Part shown: one piece after another, positions 14,495 to 25,483 of the stretch
How positions within the stretch are numbered: the stretch's first letter is position 1
How the letters are laid out: each line of letters starts with the position of its first letter
NCBI GenBank assembly: GCA_030142905.1
Contig: JASJOG010000002.1
Location: 1,831,001-1,895,000, forward strand
Source: Heliopora coerulea
Taxonomy: Eukaryota > Cnidaria > Anthozoa > Scleralcyonacea > Helioporidae
Direction of reading: 5' to 3'
Length of the DNA: 64,000 nucleotides
The notes under the pieces: model-generated
The model's input: the letters and a program-made list of their open reading frames with translations, nothing else
The model's database searches: none
Told to the model about the DNA's origin: nothing
Translations under genes and position numbers: made by a program

Positions 14495-14941
14495 TTGACA
14501 TCAAGCCTGGCTATCCAAGTTACTTTTCCAGAAACACATATGCAGCAGTTAGAAAACACACATAAAAGCAATCCTTCATTTAACCAAAGCAAAATCGCGG
14601 TAAAGGTGTATACTCATCTGAACGTCGTACCAACGGCAACTCAACAAACAACTCTAGCGCTCAATAAAACTGCTCAGTTGGGTTTCACGCATGTCCCATA
14701 CGTATTTCAAGTGATACGTCAGTATTATACAAATTATAAAACAAACCCACAATTTCGTTGCATTACTAATACCACAGCAAAACATGTAGGTTGTGATTAC
14801 AAGCTTTCGAACTTGGAGGCACAATACTATATCAAGCTATTCATTGAGTTACAGCAACGTAGCAAATTAAGAACATTTGCCCTTTACGATTGTAAATTTC
14901 TTAATATTGAGCAGCTCACATGTGATCATATTGTGCATTAA
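14495..14941 (+). CDS. Unassigned 148-codon open frame, doubtful
   Basis: An uninterrupted frame from ATG to TAA that I cannot assign to any family. The predicted protein is rich in Thr, Gln, Asn and Tyr, with no signal peptide, membrane segment or obvious domain. It lies in the part of the right duplication copy that has no clear match in the left copy. A frame of this length can arise by chance in 64 kb, although it is one of the few here not explained by a transposon or inverted repeat. It could be a decayed mobile-element fragment. Confidence 0.15.
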   Translation: MTSSLAIQVTFPETHMQQLENTHKSNPSFNQSKIAVKVYTHLNVVPTATQQTTLALNKTAQLGFTHVPYVFQVIRQYYTNYKTNPQFRCITNTTAKHVGCDYKLSNLEAQYYIKLFIELQQRSKLRTFALYDCKFLNIEQLTCDHIVH

Positions 14942-15729
14942 ATTTTTGAATTAAATTGTTTATGACAAGGGTTCGATTTAAATATAGAATTTCGGCCAGA
15001 GTCGAAATCTCAGACACGGGTCACAATGAGATCCCTTAAATGATATCTTGCCACTACATCTTCAAAATTTTAGCCTGGTTTAAACAAGCAGGGCTGGAGA
15101 ATTCTATATAATCGGGTGAAATAAATTCAACCCGGGATGAAGTTTACTGTATTTTAGTTAATCGAAGTACAATACTGACTCAAAAATTCCATTATGCAAA
15201 TTTAGCGACTTTAAAATCTAAAAAATTCTCGAGGGAGCTTTTGCCAGCAGATGAGGTTATTCATTGTGATGCAAGATAACCGCAAATTTTATTGGGTAAA
15301 CAATGGAGCCTATACATCTTTCTCGAATTCGTCCCCTGCCAAAATACGCTGGATATGTTTCAGCACGGCTGGGTTGGCTCTAAAAAGAATTCATTACATT
15401 TTTTTATCATGTTCGTGTATTTACTTCGAAAGTACGTGAACAATTTTGTTAATTCGGTGAATAGATCATATGCGTTTATTTCCAGCTTAGTTAAAAATAT
15501 CCAGCTGACTTGAACATGTCAACAAAATATTAACCCGTCGGAATCAGTATTTGCTAGGTAACTTTACTACAGACATGGACGGGAAGAGTATTTCTCAAAC
15601 TTATTAATAATTCACGAAGAAAAAACAAAAGAAATACATAATTAATCAGTATTTAGAAATTGGAGGAAGATTACAGCGGAATTTTTCCAACTTTCGGCTG
15701 GATTTTCGCTTAAAATACTGGTTCGTTTG

Positions 15730-15887
15730 AGAAGTAATTTCAAACACTCGTTTAGTGTTCTTCCTCCGATTTCTAGATACCGAGAAACTCGTTGAAAAAA
15801 CTCGGCTTCGCCTCGTTTTTCAACTCGTTTCTCGGTATCTAGAAATCGGAGGAAGAACACCAACTCGTACTTGAAATATTACTTCTC
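15730..15887. mobile_element. Hairpin MITE with GGCTTCGCC centre
   Basis: A nested palindrome. The inner part at 15755-15860 has arms of about 45 bp around CTCGGCTTCGCCTCG. Outer arms (AGAAGTAATTTCAA and its approximate complement) extend the structure to about 15730-15887. Half-related sequence at 15650-15720 suggests a second damaged copy. A foldback or MITE-type element is the simplest reading. Confidence 0.65.
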
Positions 15888-17829
15888 GGACATAAATTAG
15901 CGATGCCGAGGTTGTTTTGATGACGAGGTTGTTTTTATTCCGTTTCCAATCAGCAAGAAAATTAAGACAAAGTTACTTGTTGACGAAGCAACTACGAAGT
16001 TATTTGAAATAAAAAAAAATAAGGAGAATAACAAGGCAGAATCAGGTGTGGTCCAGGAGATGACCTGCTTGGATAATTGTGCTATTCCTGGCGGTCTCAA
16101 CGGATTGTCAAACACGTCATTAAAACTGTGCGTGTTATTAACGATAACTGGCAATTCATGCAATGTCATTTATTTATCCTGTAGCCATGCACGTTTTGCC
16201 CCAGTTTATAAAAGTTACAGTGACATCTAACTTTATCATGTACACATGAATACCAGCCGACTGTTCGTGAATACACGAATATTACAAGCAGCTGATAATT
16301 ATTTGCAAATGATATACGTGGTGTAGCCACAAACTATCAGTTTTAATTGCAATAATCACTATTCATTCCTTCAAAGAATTAACTTAGCACAAAGTTTATA
16401 AAATGTCAACGCTCACCTACAGTTATGGCAAGTGAACCAGGCGTTTTCTGTTTCCGTTCCAAAACAAAGTACTAGTGCAGGGCTTTTCTATTTTTATAAC
16501 AATGTTAGTTTATGCAGCCTGCTCGAAAACCGACGATTAAAATTGAGATTTACCAACAATTTCTGGAAGGCAGAGTAAAGATTGGATAACTAATCTCTAC
16601 GTTATGTTGCACTGATTTAGATCCAGATCTAAAATGTGCGTGGTTAGCTCATCTTTTCTGTCATCCTCACAAGCATTGAAAAAGAGGAGTGATGATAAGC
16701 TTTCAGAGTTTGAGTGTTGACATGGTCTCTCATAGCCAGGTGGCAAGCTTATTGTACAATGCAGTGACATCAATTTGATCACTTCAGTTTTCTCTTGACC
16801 TTTTCATGAATACCGTTGTTGTACTGCGACAAATTACAAAAATAGAACTAATGAATAAACAAAACGAAAAACAAAAGAGAACAAAGAACAAAAGAATAAG
16901 AAGTCGAGCATGCAAGGGTTATAGAAAATCAGAAGCATATTTATCCATTCACAAGAGAAGCCCCTAATGATTCCTAAACATCATTCCCTTTTCAGACAAC
17001 CAATGTTTTAATAGTTACGATGCTAATTCAATCTTTAGGCAATCAAGCCATATTGGAATGGTAAGAGGTTTTGAAATGTGATTTAAGCCAACATGAAAAG
17101 TTTAAACAAATCTTTACTCCATATTTTAAAGGCTTGTTATACCTACAGATTATGATGGAAACAGTGGGAAAGCTAATAAATTTTAACAAAAGAATCGCAG
17201 TCCTGAAAGTTGGGGGGTAAACCCTATCAAATAGATAATTTTGCGTAGAATCTAAATTCATGGGTGATTACTAACCAAGCAATCCCACGCCATCGCAAAC
17301 CTGAATGGAACTCCTCCGACTTTCAGTATAGTTTAATGCATCATTCATGTTTTTCGTGTTCCACGCCAGAAAAATTACAGCTGGTTTGTTTGCCCATTTA
17401 TTTTCAACAATGCAAATGTTTTAAGGACGCAAGAATGAAGCAAATCATTGATTGAGGCAGTAAACAATAATCCGATATGATAAACATCTTCGTGTGTGGG
17501 AGTATTTTGGACAAAACGGAAAGTATTTTTGTATTATACCAAGGTTACAAATGTCATCATTGTTGTCCAAAACATAGCAACAATTCTATTTCTTTTTATC
17601 ATTTTTTACTCCGTGTACCCCAAATTGAATCAAAACATTTCGAAAAATAAATGAAACCTTTCAATAAATCAATTAGCCTGGAAAATGACCAACAGGTTTT
17701 GATTAGAGTTAGACAATAAATTCCTTTGTTGCCTACTTAGCATATCTTGGCTTTTGTTTTGGTCATATTCCACTATCTACAATTCACCTTTAGGTCGGTG
17801 AAGTAAATTTCTGAAGGAGTGTTTTAATA

Positions 17830-19320
17830 CATACTGGGGTGATTTCTCAACAAAGTCCTTTGGAAGTAGACCTTAACTAATTGTGTTCGGCTAAGCATGA
17901 CCAACTTTAAAGGTTTTGCGCAACTTTTTGACCGGCAAACATGTGCAAATCTTGTTCGTATCAGCAAATAAGTTAGTACGAATTCTACATTTTATTGTAG
18001 AAAGATAATTTGAGAATAGTTATCACGTCTCCACCAGAGGCAGGCGTGGGATGAAATTTTGCTGAGTCATCTTTGTTTTGGAGATACAAATGTGTCAGGG
18101 TGTGTGGGACATGTAGCCGCCAACTATCAGCACCAAAATTTGAGATTTTTCAAATGAGATATTCAGAAGATATCAATTTACCTTAAGAAAAAGGAATCAG
18201 GTGAACCCTATGTTGCTTACGACAATAATCTTTAGTGTTTCATATTTGATGTTATTAGATTTGCGCTACGGATAAAAGTTCCCTTTCTAACACACATCCT
18301 TGACCACGCTACTAATTAAAAATAAGTAAAAATAAATTAATAAAAAAACTTTAAAAAGTTGTCGATTCGTATTGGTTATTTACAGCATTCATGTTCCTTT
18401 GTTCTCAGTTCATTTTATAAATTACTGTGCACGATGCCCATTGATACCCACAAGAGGGTCAGCGATGGTCTTTCAAGTATTGTTGTCTGTAAACAACGGA
18501 GCAAACTTTTCAGTAGTTATTGCAGAAATCGATCGTTGCCAGTAAGAAGTTGTCATTTAAGTTAAATACTGCTTTTTTCCACAACATTTATCATATGTTA
18601 CATTTTTAATTTTTGGGAGCAACCTTTCAGAATTGAGTAGTAACTGTTTTTAATGCCTCATATACGGAATCATTTAAACTTACTTATGTATCTATTTATT
18701 TGCTTTTGTTTGTTTGTTTGTTTGTATATGTATCTATACGGAAGCTTCATTCAATACAGGGAGAAGTATCCTAAATGGAAACAAACTGAACTATTCTGAG
18801 AGTACATAGCAAAAAGTATTGCACTAATAATCTTGGAGCCCGCCCGCAAGTGAACCGGCGTAAGTGCGACCCTACAGAATCTTTGCTCCCGTAAACTCAC
18901 TATTTACTTGATGGGGTAGGCGGGAGGAGCAGAGATGGGGGATTCTTTTGCTAACGTGTTTGGTAATTTTTTTGATAATCTTACTACAACAAACCAATTT
19001 GAATTGGTCGCTTGATTTGTCAGTTTGCGTATAGTGCAGTATACGGCCCTATTGACTGGCTATGAAAGTATCAATAACTGTTTATTTGTAATAAGAAGAC
19101 TTGAAACAGGCTAAATCAGTCAAATAAAAAAATAATTTAAAAAAAAAATTAAACAACATAAGTAAAAATAACAAATAAATAAACAAAAACTAAGGTGATA
19201 TTGTTATCGGGCTGTCCTAGAGTATTCACAAACAATTGCACAAGACAGTCAAATCCGGCTAAAAATGTCAAGCAATAAGCTGGTGAATTCTAAATGTATT
19301 CAAATAGGCGATGGCAAACA
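17830..19320. other. No gene seen; TTTG microsatellite
   Basis: The only clear structure is a short (TTTG)n run at about 18706-18725. Short open frames have no domain. Confidence 0.5.
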
Positions 19321-19324
19321 ACCG

Positions 19325-19870
19325 TCTGGAGAACTTTCTGGAGAACTGTCTTCAGGAGCATAATTCAATGTTGTGAGTTAAGATAGTTCTGAATGGGCTC
19401 AACAGAGCAGAACGTGGTCAGTAGAGCATTTTACATAGCTAAACAGTCATCGAAATATCGGCGAAATAAAAGAGGCTCGAATTGTCTAACCGAATTCAGT
19501 TTATGTACGAATTATGATAGTTTTACTCCATTATCTTTTATACATTTCGGGATTCCATATAACCTTAAATCGACCTTGCAACAGACCGAAGAAGTATCTT
19601 CCGTAATTGAAATTTTATTATCCCTTATGTATAGTAGAATGATGTTAATGTTCGTCTGTTGGTGCTATAGAATGCCCCTTGATGTAAATGGTTGCGTATC
19701 TACGCTAATGAATGTCACTTTCAATGCAAAAATGGTAATTGAATGCGACAGAAGCTTTAATGAGTGTCGATTGAATAAAATGAATGTCTTTTTGGGTTAA
19801 CGAGTTTGAGGTTGGCGTTAACGATAGTATACTTCCTGGTAATGAACAGTAAAAGGTGTATATCTCGCAC
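19325..19870 (+). repeat. Left arm of a distant inverted repeat pair
   Basis: Matches the reverse complement of about 29.40-30.13 kb. The same reading frame is recognisable in both copies: 19393-19800 on + and 29563-29853 on -, sharing LCTNYDSF, LSFIHFGIPYN and GCVSTLMN. The copies differ by substitutions and by about 150 bp of extra sequence in the right copy (29.88-30.04 kb). The protein is unfamiliar, so this is probably a dispersed mobile-element family whose frame may or may not be coding. Confidence 0.6.
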
Positions 19871-20179
19871 AAAGAACCAAGGAAATGAGCGAATATTTTG
19901 GACGATATGACATCGTTTATTGATTTCAAATCCTCAGAATATCTTTCCAAGCTAGGGGGATTGAAGCAGCAATGTTAGACGTATAATGAGTGGCGAGTCG
20001 CTCAACCCATTGAACCACTCTATCAGGAACAGATATATGGCGAAGGCACCCGACTAAGAGGTCAAAAACGTAGATCGTTTGGATGAATACGAAAACTTTG
20101 CTTTAGTAACACAAATCCCCATAATATTCCCTTTCTTTTCACCTAATTACCAGTCCTGGCAAATTCTTTTGTTAAGAAT

Positions 20180-20565
20180 GGATTCCTTACTTTACATTAC
20201 CATATCTTACTTTACCTTTTTTCATTTCACTTCAATTCAATTAATTTTACTTTACTTTTATTTACTTTGACGCTACTTTATTTCACTTTACTTTTACATT
20301 TAGTTTTATTTTTACTTTACTTTTACTTTAGTTTACTCTACTTTTACTTTACTTTACTTTTACTTTACTTTACTTTACTTTATTTTTACTTTACTTCGCT
20401 TTACTTTACTTTATATCACTTTACTTTATTTTACTTTACTTTTATGTATTTTACAATACTTTACTGTACTGTAATGTACTGTACAGTACTGTAATTTACT
20501 TTACATTTTTGCTTCGTTTTTGATTTTCTTTCCTTTCTCTTACTTTACTTCACTTAAGTTTACTT
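20180..20565. repeat. TTTACT-rich simple-sequence tract
   Basis: Nearly 400 bp of variants of TTTACTTT. It creates spurious frames rich in Leu, Tyr, Phe and Thr. A fraying end (TGTACTGTACAG variants at 20463-20500) shows the repeat degenerating. Confidence 0.9.
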
Positions 20566-20569
20566 TTGA

Positions 20570-23395
20570 CTATTTATAACTTAGTGGGGGAAATTCTGCC
20601 TGATCCCATCTGAAACAATTGAAATGAAAAACAAGTTTCAAGTTATTCAAATCCTCTACCTGACAATATACTCGTGAAGATTACATGTTTTCAATGGCAG
20701 CTTGACATTTGATCAGGGACACCTTTTGCTATAAAATAATCAAATATGGAATAAAGACCGGGAAATGTTGGCTTACAAAATGCATTTCATAGGAAGGCAT
20801 ATTTGTCTTTTGGCAGAAGGACATATTTAAATACGAGTTCTGCTTTTTCAGACTATATGTAAACGGATCTTGCCTTTAAATATGATAAAGTCACACTATC
20901 TGTGTCCATAAACTTTTCGTTGGTTTCTGCGACTTAGAAAACCTTAATTTTCAAAAATAATGTTTAAGAAAATATAAATTGCTTGTTTTGTGAAGTCCTT
21001 TAACAACTTTTAAACCGGACGATAAACTGCGGCTGATTAATCTGTCAAGAGGTAACACCTTCTGCCAATATTTAGCCAAATTAAAACTTTTACTTGTTAA
21101 GGGGAGAGGCAGTGCCAGATTAAGGCATGTAGACCAAGTAGGCCATGGCCTAGGGCCCTGCGCCTAAAGAAACCCCGTATATATTGTAAATTATAAATAT
21201 GTTATTGCATATATTATTACATATACTATAAATAGCAAGAATTTACATATAATATATGTTAGCAAGGATTTGCATTTTTATTTTGTCATTTTTTCAATGT
21301 AGTAGACTGCCGAGTAGTATGAAAATTTATAGGAAATATAGTTTAGCGAGACGTTCGAATAACCAGGACAATTGGTCTAGTTTTTTTTTTTTTGTCTTAA
21401 TCAAGCGAACAGAAGGAACCTTGATAAAAACAAAAACAGAGAGACAGCATCCTTCTTAATATCCGGACTGAATGAGCACGGCTAAATATGCAATACATTA
21501 TATGCCTATTGAAATAACTTTAAATATGACATTGAACATTTTTGTCGAATGAGTTTATCTTACACAAGAGTGATATTCTTACGTATATACTGTAAAAGGT
21601 AAATAACAAATTTATATTGCTGTGATAGTATTCATCTACATTATTATAGTTAATTAATGCTTGTTTATCATTGTCAATTACAAAATGGGCAAGGCAGAGT
21701 TTTTTGAGGGCCTTCGAATTTTAATAGACTAGAGCCACGCGGTTCCTCAATACGGCCTGGAGAGAGGTCACGCAGAGAAAGGAATATAGCGAACGTCAGT
21801 GATCTTCCTCGCAGGTGCGCAACCAGGAATTTCGAAGGACAGGGGTCAGATGTTAGTATCAATGGACCGCTGGGGCAATTTTGATCTTTCAGAGGGAAGA
21901 AGATCTTTGAAGCTATGAGAAATGAGTTCAAAAAGCTGTCAAAAAGGGTAAACATTAGGTATTCCACAAAAAGGGAAGGGGTTGTGACCCCCATCAGACC
22001 CCCCTTTAGTTGCGCCCCAACCTCGTGAAAAAAAAAATTTACCAAATAATCAGCCTCCAAGTTGAAATATTTTAAGCAGTGCAAATCTGTCTTCATTTTT
22101 ATGAAAGGTTGTTTCTTAACCCTTTCTGATGTGCATTGTCCGATATATCGGACAATTAAGAAGAAAAGAACCAGTGAGAGAACAAAGGAAATACAAAGAG
22201 AGAACAATAAACAAAAGAAAAATTATGCTTTGATAATCATTGATATTTAATGAATTTCGGCAGTATCGCCCAGAAGTATGATCAAATTGAGCGTTCAGTG
22301 AGACAACGTAAATATTAACGCAATAATACCGAGACCGAAAGGTCAATGTTGTTTCATATTTCATGTCGTATTTGCATTCTCACACAAATGCGTAAACACA
22401 AAAAGAAATTGTTGCAACAGAATTATACGTTAATAACAACTTCTTAATCCAGTGTGAGGTCTATCCGATAAGAAAAATGTTAAAAGAAACAGAAAGAAGA
22501 AAATACAGAAAAAAAGTATTTGCCTGAGATTATACATATATACTAATCGAGCGAAGGAGCAATGTTTGCGAAAAAGTAAAATAACATCAAAAAAATTGAA
22601 AAAGAAAAACACAACACTTGGAAGCCAACACTTTTAAGCACAGACCAAACAATCCATGTTATTATTAAACGACTTTAAATTTTAGTTTGATATTTTTCGT
22701 GTAGATTGGTGCGGAGATTAACTGTATAATAAAGGCTTGATATGGTATTCGGAGATTACCTAATCAGTTGTTGAAACTTTGGATGAGTATCAGTCAGTAG
22801 CATTGGGCATGTTTAGCATTTACGGCTGTCCACCGAATTTCGAATATTCGGCTTCCAGTTTCGTAAACGAATATACACTTCAGACGGAATAGTGCATGAG
22901 GAATGCAAATATTCGAAATTTAAATTCTGAGTGAACGGTTTGAATAACGGAAATTTGAACATGATGATTACTAGAATTACTAAACATGTCATAGACTCTG
23001 AATGTCAGAGTAGACATTATGGAGACGAGAGTACATATGCCAATCGATTGCTGGGATTAATATCATGCTTGTATATACATATTTTATAACATACATATTT
23101 TATACTTATAACAATATAAATACTCGTTTGGTACTTTTTGAAAGTGTTTGGTATTTTTGGCAAGTATTACATAGAATATTACATTCATCAACCACTCTCC
23201 AATCCGAATCACTTCCTTATTCTTGACGAAACCAATATTCATTCACTGAATATTCAAAAATTGGAAAAATCCTTACTCTAACCTTTGCTAATCTTAACCC
23301 TAACCCTAATCTTATTTTGAGTTTCCTTTGGATAGGTCATATTCATCTATTCAGCTACATTTTGTCAATTGATGATATTAATCTTTTCAGGATTA
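20570..23395. other. No gene seen; transposon debris
   Basis: No supportable gene. A 177-codon minus frame at 21674-22207 is not convincing: it runs through G/C-runs of transposon type and has no domain. A sequence starting CAGTGCCAGATTAAGG near 21111 looks like one end of a hAT-type element, but I could not find its partner. A CCCTAACCCTAA run lies at about 23296-23310. Confidence 0.4.
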
Positions 23396-23397
23396 AT

Positions 23398-24660
23398 CTT
23401 AGAAAGTCTGATATCTCCTTCTAGGTCTCAGAAACACTTTTTTAGCCTGGAAGATTAATAAAAGCTTCAGTGTTGTCTCTATTAGTCAACGAGGTTGCCT
23501 TCGAATTCTATCGCTGGCCTTTGACGTAAATCTCTTAAAACAACTTTTCGTCGTCTTTTCGCCATGCCACGGTGCACTAAATTTATTTCCAGAAATATTA
23601 ACTTTAGTATACGCAATCTATAATCAATGGTATGTTGTTGGGTTAACGTTTCCTGATTAGGGACTTTAAGATCTACATTTAATTTCGACACCACCGTGCT
23701 TGATACTTGTGGCTTGCTTTATGACTCCTAAAAAGGTTCCAGTCCTCCTCCAATGAGGGCAATCTCGGGTTTAATTCAGTCTTAAGTAAAAGCTCTTTTC
23801 TCTCCGCCAGCTTAAGTCTTCTTAAGATGTGAAATGGTCTCGGTGACGTATGCACACTGACGATGGTGCTGAGAGTCCTCTGGAGAATAAAAATAATTCA
23901 TTCTCCTTGTTTTGTGTGAAGAATTCTTTCGTTTAAAGTACATTGTTGTTGAAGTTGACGCTGTAGATCCGTATTAGGTTATCAAACGCCAAACTTTTGT
24001 GTGCCGATTTTAGTGCAAATCGTTTTTTGAAAAGAATTTTGATAATTTCCATTGGGTTCTCCCGGGGCTTGCTTTCAATTTTGTCTTGAAACAGTCCTCG
24101 GAACCAGGTCAAATTGTGAAAGGAAAGAATTAAATACTAAATTATCTAAGTTTAAATTAATTTTAAAACTTTCTCATTAAATTATATAAACCTGAATTAC
24201 AAAACACTAAATTATGGAAATTTATGGAAAATTATGGAAGAGTTCAAAGATTATACATCCATTCACAGTTGAAGAGAAATGAATTCACATGTCTGGCTGA
24301 CCAAGATCCAGGGGCGTACTGCTAGCATACTGAGACTGGGGATGTGGAGACAGAAAATATCCGAATGAACTTGTAAAACACCCATGTGACCTTGACTTCA
24401 TGCCTTTCTGTGATTCGTCAAATAGTTTTGGAGGGCGAAAAATGTAAACATCTTCGAATACCGTGTTCATATTTAGGTTCAGCTTTGTAAAGATTCCTAT
24501 TATTCAATGTTTTAAATTGTATTAATCGAAATCATAAATAGTTCCCATGCCCCTTGCTGTACAATTCGATACAATCCTGTTTCAGACATTTCATTTTATC
24601 GTTTATTGCAAAAAAACCCGAACTCATAATTTGACCGCGGCGAATTTGACAGAAACGCTT
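23398..24660. repeat. Unit 1 intergenic block, paralogous to 43.9-45.5 kb
   Basis: About 23398-23745 matches 43895-44290 in inverted orientation, while 23820-24655 matches 44485-45515 in direct orientation, so a roughly 350-bp piece has flipped in one copy. The inverted piece holds the conserved reading frame described separately. The block marks the start of the roughly 20-kb tandem unit carrying gene A. Confidence 0.7.
23482..23700 (-). pseudogene. Conserved reading-frame fragment, copy 1
   Basis: On the minus strand the last 60-odd codons before a TAA stop share PNQETLTQQ, AKRRR, LRQRP and IEFEGNLV with the plus-strand copy at 43995-44208. Differences between copies are scattered and the stop falls at the same codon (TAA here, TAG there). 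I do not recognise the family. In the other copy this sequence lies just after gene A on the same strand, so it could be a former 3' exon of a receptor tail, or part of an unrelated retroposed gene. Confidence 0.4.
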
Positions 24661-24929
24661 ACCTTGTGATAAATATCAGTGCCCAGCAAAAACACGAAGT
24701 AGAGCCATAAAGAATAATAAACTTTAATCTGACGTTTCCTTGTCAACTTAATCATATCTCCAAAGATTATAATTTTACATCATAACGGTATATAACACAT
24801 GTTACAAGCAGAATACTTATTAAGACGACGGGCCAATCAGGAAAGGGAACTAAATATAGGTTAAGGATGACAAAGAAGTCCAAGTGAAGGACGAGCAACG
24901 AACTGGATGTTAGTTTGAGGAAACGCGAA

Positions 24930-25380
24930 ATTGGGAAGTTTTTTTTTAATTTGGGCTTTAATTTGAAGAAAGTGTTGACCAGTAAAAGGCAAAGAAAAAT
25001 GAATAATTTTCTTAGGAACTGAAACGGCTTCGATAGAGTGAAAAAATGTCCTTTGAAGAAAGGAAGCTATGCAGCGGTTGACGAGATTTTCAGGATAAGC
25101 GTTTTGAATGAAAATGCTTTGGAGTTTCTCAAGTTTGGTATTAAAAATAGCGTGCGTTGAACAAATATTAAAACATCGATTAAGAAGAGAAAAGATTACA
25201 CCTTTTTTATAAGTAACGTAATGAAAGAATCAAAAAGAATAAGTAAACCAGTAAACGTAGGTCTGCGGTAAACAGCTGTCGAAAAAGAACCACTGGAGCA
25301 GTCAATTAAAACGTCAAGAAAAGAAAGGGATTTGTTGTTTTCGCGTTCATGAGTAAATTGTATTCGGTTCGTGGCTCATC
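24930..25380 (-). pseudogene. Penelope-like reverse transcriptase fragment
   Basis: The minus-strand translation of about 24940-25140 contains a run with FLQRTFFHSIEAVSVPKK followed by HFSLPFTGQH. It closely parallels the 49694-49888 fragment, which has SLAPKRILYFCLPFTGQH. Both belong to the segment between the RT palm and the C-terminal GIY-YIG nuclease of Penelope-like proteins. Frames are broken and no intact catalytic region is seen. The polymerase would have copied its own RNA, so this is a dead copy. Confidence 0.65.
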
Positions 25381-25483
25381 CTTCACTTTGCCTTTTTCAC
25401 TTTTTCCGTTTAAAGATAAGATTCCCGTTCCCTTAAGATCGCATGTGGTTTATAAATTTAAGTGAAAAAGCTGCGGATAGGCT

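Larger units (their letters stand above)
12960..17830 (+). repeat. Right copy of the old direct duplication
   Basis: Matches 1.74-5.7 kb block by block in the same orientation. This copy is longer because of unmatched insertions, including about 14.4-15.4 kb (an unassigned open frame) and the hairpin element near 15.73-15.89 kb. Confidence 0.65.

Noticed and set aside
19985..20035. tRNA-like words (TCGCTCAACCCATTGAACCA) resembling an inverted A box.
   Set aside because: No B box at the right spacing on either strand.
20079..20494. Leu/Tyr/Phe/Thr-rich frames.
   Set aside because: Produced by the TTTACT simple-sequence tract.
21674..22207. 177-codon minus-strand frame with a hydrophobic N-terminus.
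   Set aside because: No domain, no paralogous support, and the sequence has transposon-like G/C-run features; length is compatible with chance.
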